Source of the DNA: Actinomycetota bacterium
GTDB taxonomy: Bacteria > Actinomycetota > Thermoleophilia > Solirubrobacterales > Solirubrobacteraceae
Assembly: GCA_019348575.1 (NCBI GenBank)
Contig: JAHWJE010000043.1
Coordinates: 1 to 8,453, forward strand
DNA length: 8,453 nucleotides
Direction: 5' to 3'
In this document: piece after piece, positions 7,345 to 8,453 of the stretch
How positions within the stretch are numbered: the stretch's first letter is position 1
Layout: the number at the start of each line of letters is the position of its first letter
The notes under the pieces: generated by a model
What the model was told of the DNA's origin: nothing
The model's database searches: none
The model's input: only the letters and a program-made list of their open reading frames with translations
Program-made: the position numbers and the translations under genes

Positions 7345-8270
7345 GGCGCGCGCTGCCTTCGCTGGCGCTCGTCCTGGCGTTGGCGCTCGCCGGCCCCGCG
7401 GCGTCGCAGCAGCACGGCGGCGGCTCGTCGCCGCCCGGCTCCGGCAGCGGCGCCGGCAGCTCCGCCGCCGCGAAGCACACCGCGCGCATCGGCTTCGACG
7501 CGTTCCGGCCCCAGCGGCTGGACATCCTCACGGGCGAGTCGGTGACGTGGATCAACGCCAGCGTGCGCGCGCACACGGCGACGGCCGACGACGACAGCTT
7601 CGACTCCGGTCGACTGTCTCCGTCGCAGTCGTACACGCATCGCTTCGTCAGCAGCGGTGAGCACCCGTACCACTGCAGACTGCATCCCTCGATGCGCGGC
7701 GTCGTCGGCGTTCACGACCTGCTGCTCGACGCGCCGGGCCAGGCGGCGGCGCCGAACCGGCCGTTCCCGCTCGTGGGCCGCGCGGCGCTGGAGGCCGGTA
7801 CGGCCGTCTCGATCGAGGCCGACATCGGCAGCGGCTACGCGCCGCTGACGTCCGCGATCGTCGGCGACGACGGGCGCTTCGCCACGCGCATCGTGCCGAC
7901 CGCGACGGCGAGCTACCGCGCCGTCGCCGCCGGCCTGACGAGCCGCTCGGTGCGCCTGCTCGTGCTCGACCGGCGCATCTCGCTGACGGTGCGCCGTCTG
8001 GCGCGCGAGCGCGTGCAGCTGCGGGCAGAGGTGTCCCCGCCGTCGCGCGGCGGGCGCATCGTGCTGCAGCTCTTCCTGCCCGAGCGCTTCGGCTGGTGGC
8101 CCGTGCGGAAGGCCAGGCTCGGCAAGGACTCGGGCGCGACCTTCACGCTGCGCGCAACACGGCGGCTGCGGGCCCGGGTCCGCTACACGCTCGCCGACGG
8201 CGCGACGGCGCTCGCCACGAGCCGGACGCTGCGCATCGGCCCGCCGGGGCGGGCCGAGCAGCACCGCTGA
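7341..8270 (+). CDS. Exported cupredoxin with a C-terminal beta-rich extension
   Basis: The ATG at 7341 overlaps the oxidase stop codon (ATGA), and the frame opens into a signal peptide (MRRALPSLALVLALALAGPA, cleavage near AAS at 20-22). A Gly/Ser/Pro-rich low-complexity spacer follows (about 26-44). The cupredoxin domain (about 46-126) has DILTGESVTWINASVRAHTA, with His78, and YHCRLHPSM, giving Cys112, His115 and Met118, a complete type 1 site with a compact 34-residue His-to-Cys spacing. Residues about 135-300 form no domain I can name. Their alternating hydrophobic pattern and stretches such as SVRLLVLDRRISLTV and GRIVLQLFLPERFGWW suggest one or two beta-sandwich repeats of Ig- or carboxypeptidase-regulatory-like type, perhaps for adhesion or cell-wall contact. 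The C-terminus is hydrophilic and carries no anchor. As last gene of the operon it probably exchanges electrons or copper with the oxidase; this is inferred from context. Confidence 0.85.
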   Translation: MRRALPSLALVLALALAGPAASQQHGGGSSPPGSGSGAGSSAAAKHTARIGFDAFRPQRLDILTGESVTWINASVRAHTATADDDSFDSGRLSPSQSYTHRFVSSGEHPYHCRLHPSMRGVVGVHDLLLDAPGQAAAPNRPFPLVGRAALEAGTAVSIEADIGSGYAPLTSAIVGDDGRFATRIVPTATASYRAVAAGLTSRSVRLLVLDRRISLTVRRLARERVQLRAEVSPPSRGGRIVLQLFLPERFGWWPVRKARLGKDSGATFTLRATRRLRARVRYTLADGATALATSRTLRIGPPGRAEQHR

Positions 8271-8290
8271 TCGCCGTCGGCGCACGCCGT

Positions 8291-8311
8291 GATCCGCGCG
8301 CCGGCGGGATC
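8291..8311. terminator. Hairpin between convergent genes, possible shared terminator
   Basis: GATCC (8291-8295) pairs with GGATC (8307-8311). Inside, CGC (8297-8299) pairs with GCG (8304-8306) around a four-base loop, leaving G8296 bulged. It lies in the 39-base gap after the copper operon and runs into the ychF stop codon, so it could end transcripts from both sides. No T-run is present. Confidence 0.35.
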
Positions 8312-8453
8312 ATGGCGTGAACTTCACCGTCATCACGTCGCCGTCGCGAATCCGGTAGTCGCGGCCCTCCAGCCGCAGGGTGCCCCGGTCGCGCGCGCCG
8401 GCGTAGCCGCCCGCGTCGACGAGCTCCTGCCAGCCGATGACCTCCGCGCGCAC
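8310..8453 (-). CDS. ychF: YchF/OLA1-family ATPase, C-terminal fragment
   Basis: Only the last 47 residues are in the window; the gene continues past the right edge. They read VRAEVIGWQELVDAGGYAGA, then RDRGTLRLEGRDYRIRDGDV and MTVKFTP. This matches the C-terminal TGS domain of YchF, whose usual ending is of the type IRAEV....A+..GK.R.EGKDY.V.DGDV...+F. YchF is a universally conserved Obg-related P-loop protein that prefers ATP and is linked to ribosomes and stress responses. Its nucleotide-binding domain is not visible here. It converges on the copper operon and appears to be ordinary chromosomal housekeeping. Confidence 0.85.
   Translation of the reverse strand: MRAEVIGWQELVDAGGYAGARDRGTLRLEGRDYRIRDGDVMTVKFTP

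Noticed and set aside
7323..8285. Minus-strand open frame of 320 codons opposite the third copper gene
   Set aside because: It is an antisense shadow with Arg/Ala-rich composition and no motif, and the plus strand carries a clear signal peptide and type 1 copper site.

Overview
The window is very GC-rich with strong G/C bias at third codon positions. It reads as an actinobacterial chromosome segment; the gene content would suit a soil lineage such as Thermoleophilia/Solirubrobacterales, but that placement is inference. It holds seven protein-coding genes. Two run off the window edges and one of those appears frameshifted. I see no RNA genes, insertion sequences or CRISPR arrays, and no gene-free stretch above 300 bases.

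Layout from left to right. A partial, apparently frameshifted conserved hypothetical gene (1-302, minus) diverges from aceB, malate synthase A of the glyoxylate shunt (399-1994, plus). aceB converges on a 993-residue LuxR-type ATPase regulator of the LAL/MalT-like class (2089-5070, minus). A 268-base intergenic region rich in dyad symmetries separates the regulator from a divergent three-gene operon (5339-8270, plus). The operon converges on the 3' end of ychF (8310-8453, minus), which runs off the right edge.

The operon is the most interesting part. It encodes three exported copper proteins: a two-domain cupredoxin, a small two-domain laccase-like multicopper oxidase, and a single-domain cupredoxin with a C-terminal extension. 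Consecutive genes overlap by four bases (GTGA, then ATGA), so translation is probably coupled. All type 1 copper ligands can be read from the sequence: two sites in the first protein, one in the oxidase (plus eight histidines for a trinuclear cluster) and one in the third. A reasonable reading is an extracytoplasmic electron-transfer set in which the cupredoxins pass electrons to, or copper to, an O2-reducing oxidase. The substrate is unknown. The divergent LAL regulator and the palindromes between the two transcription units make local control plausible but unproven.
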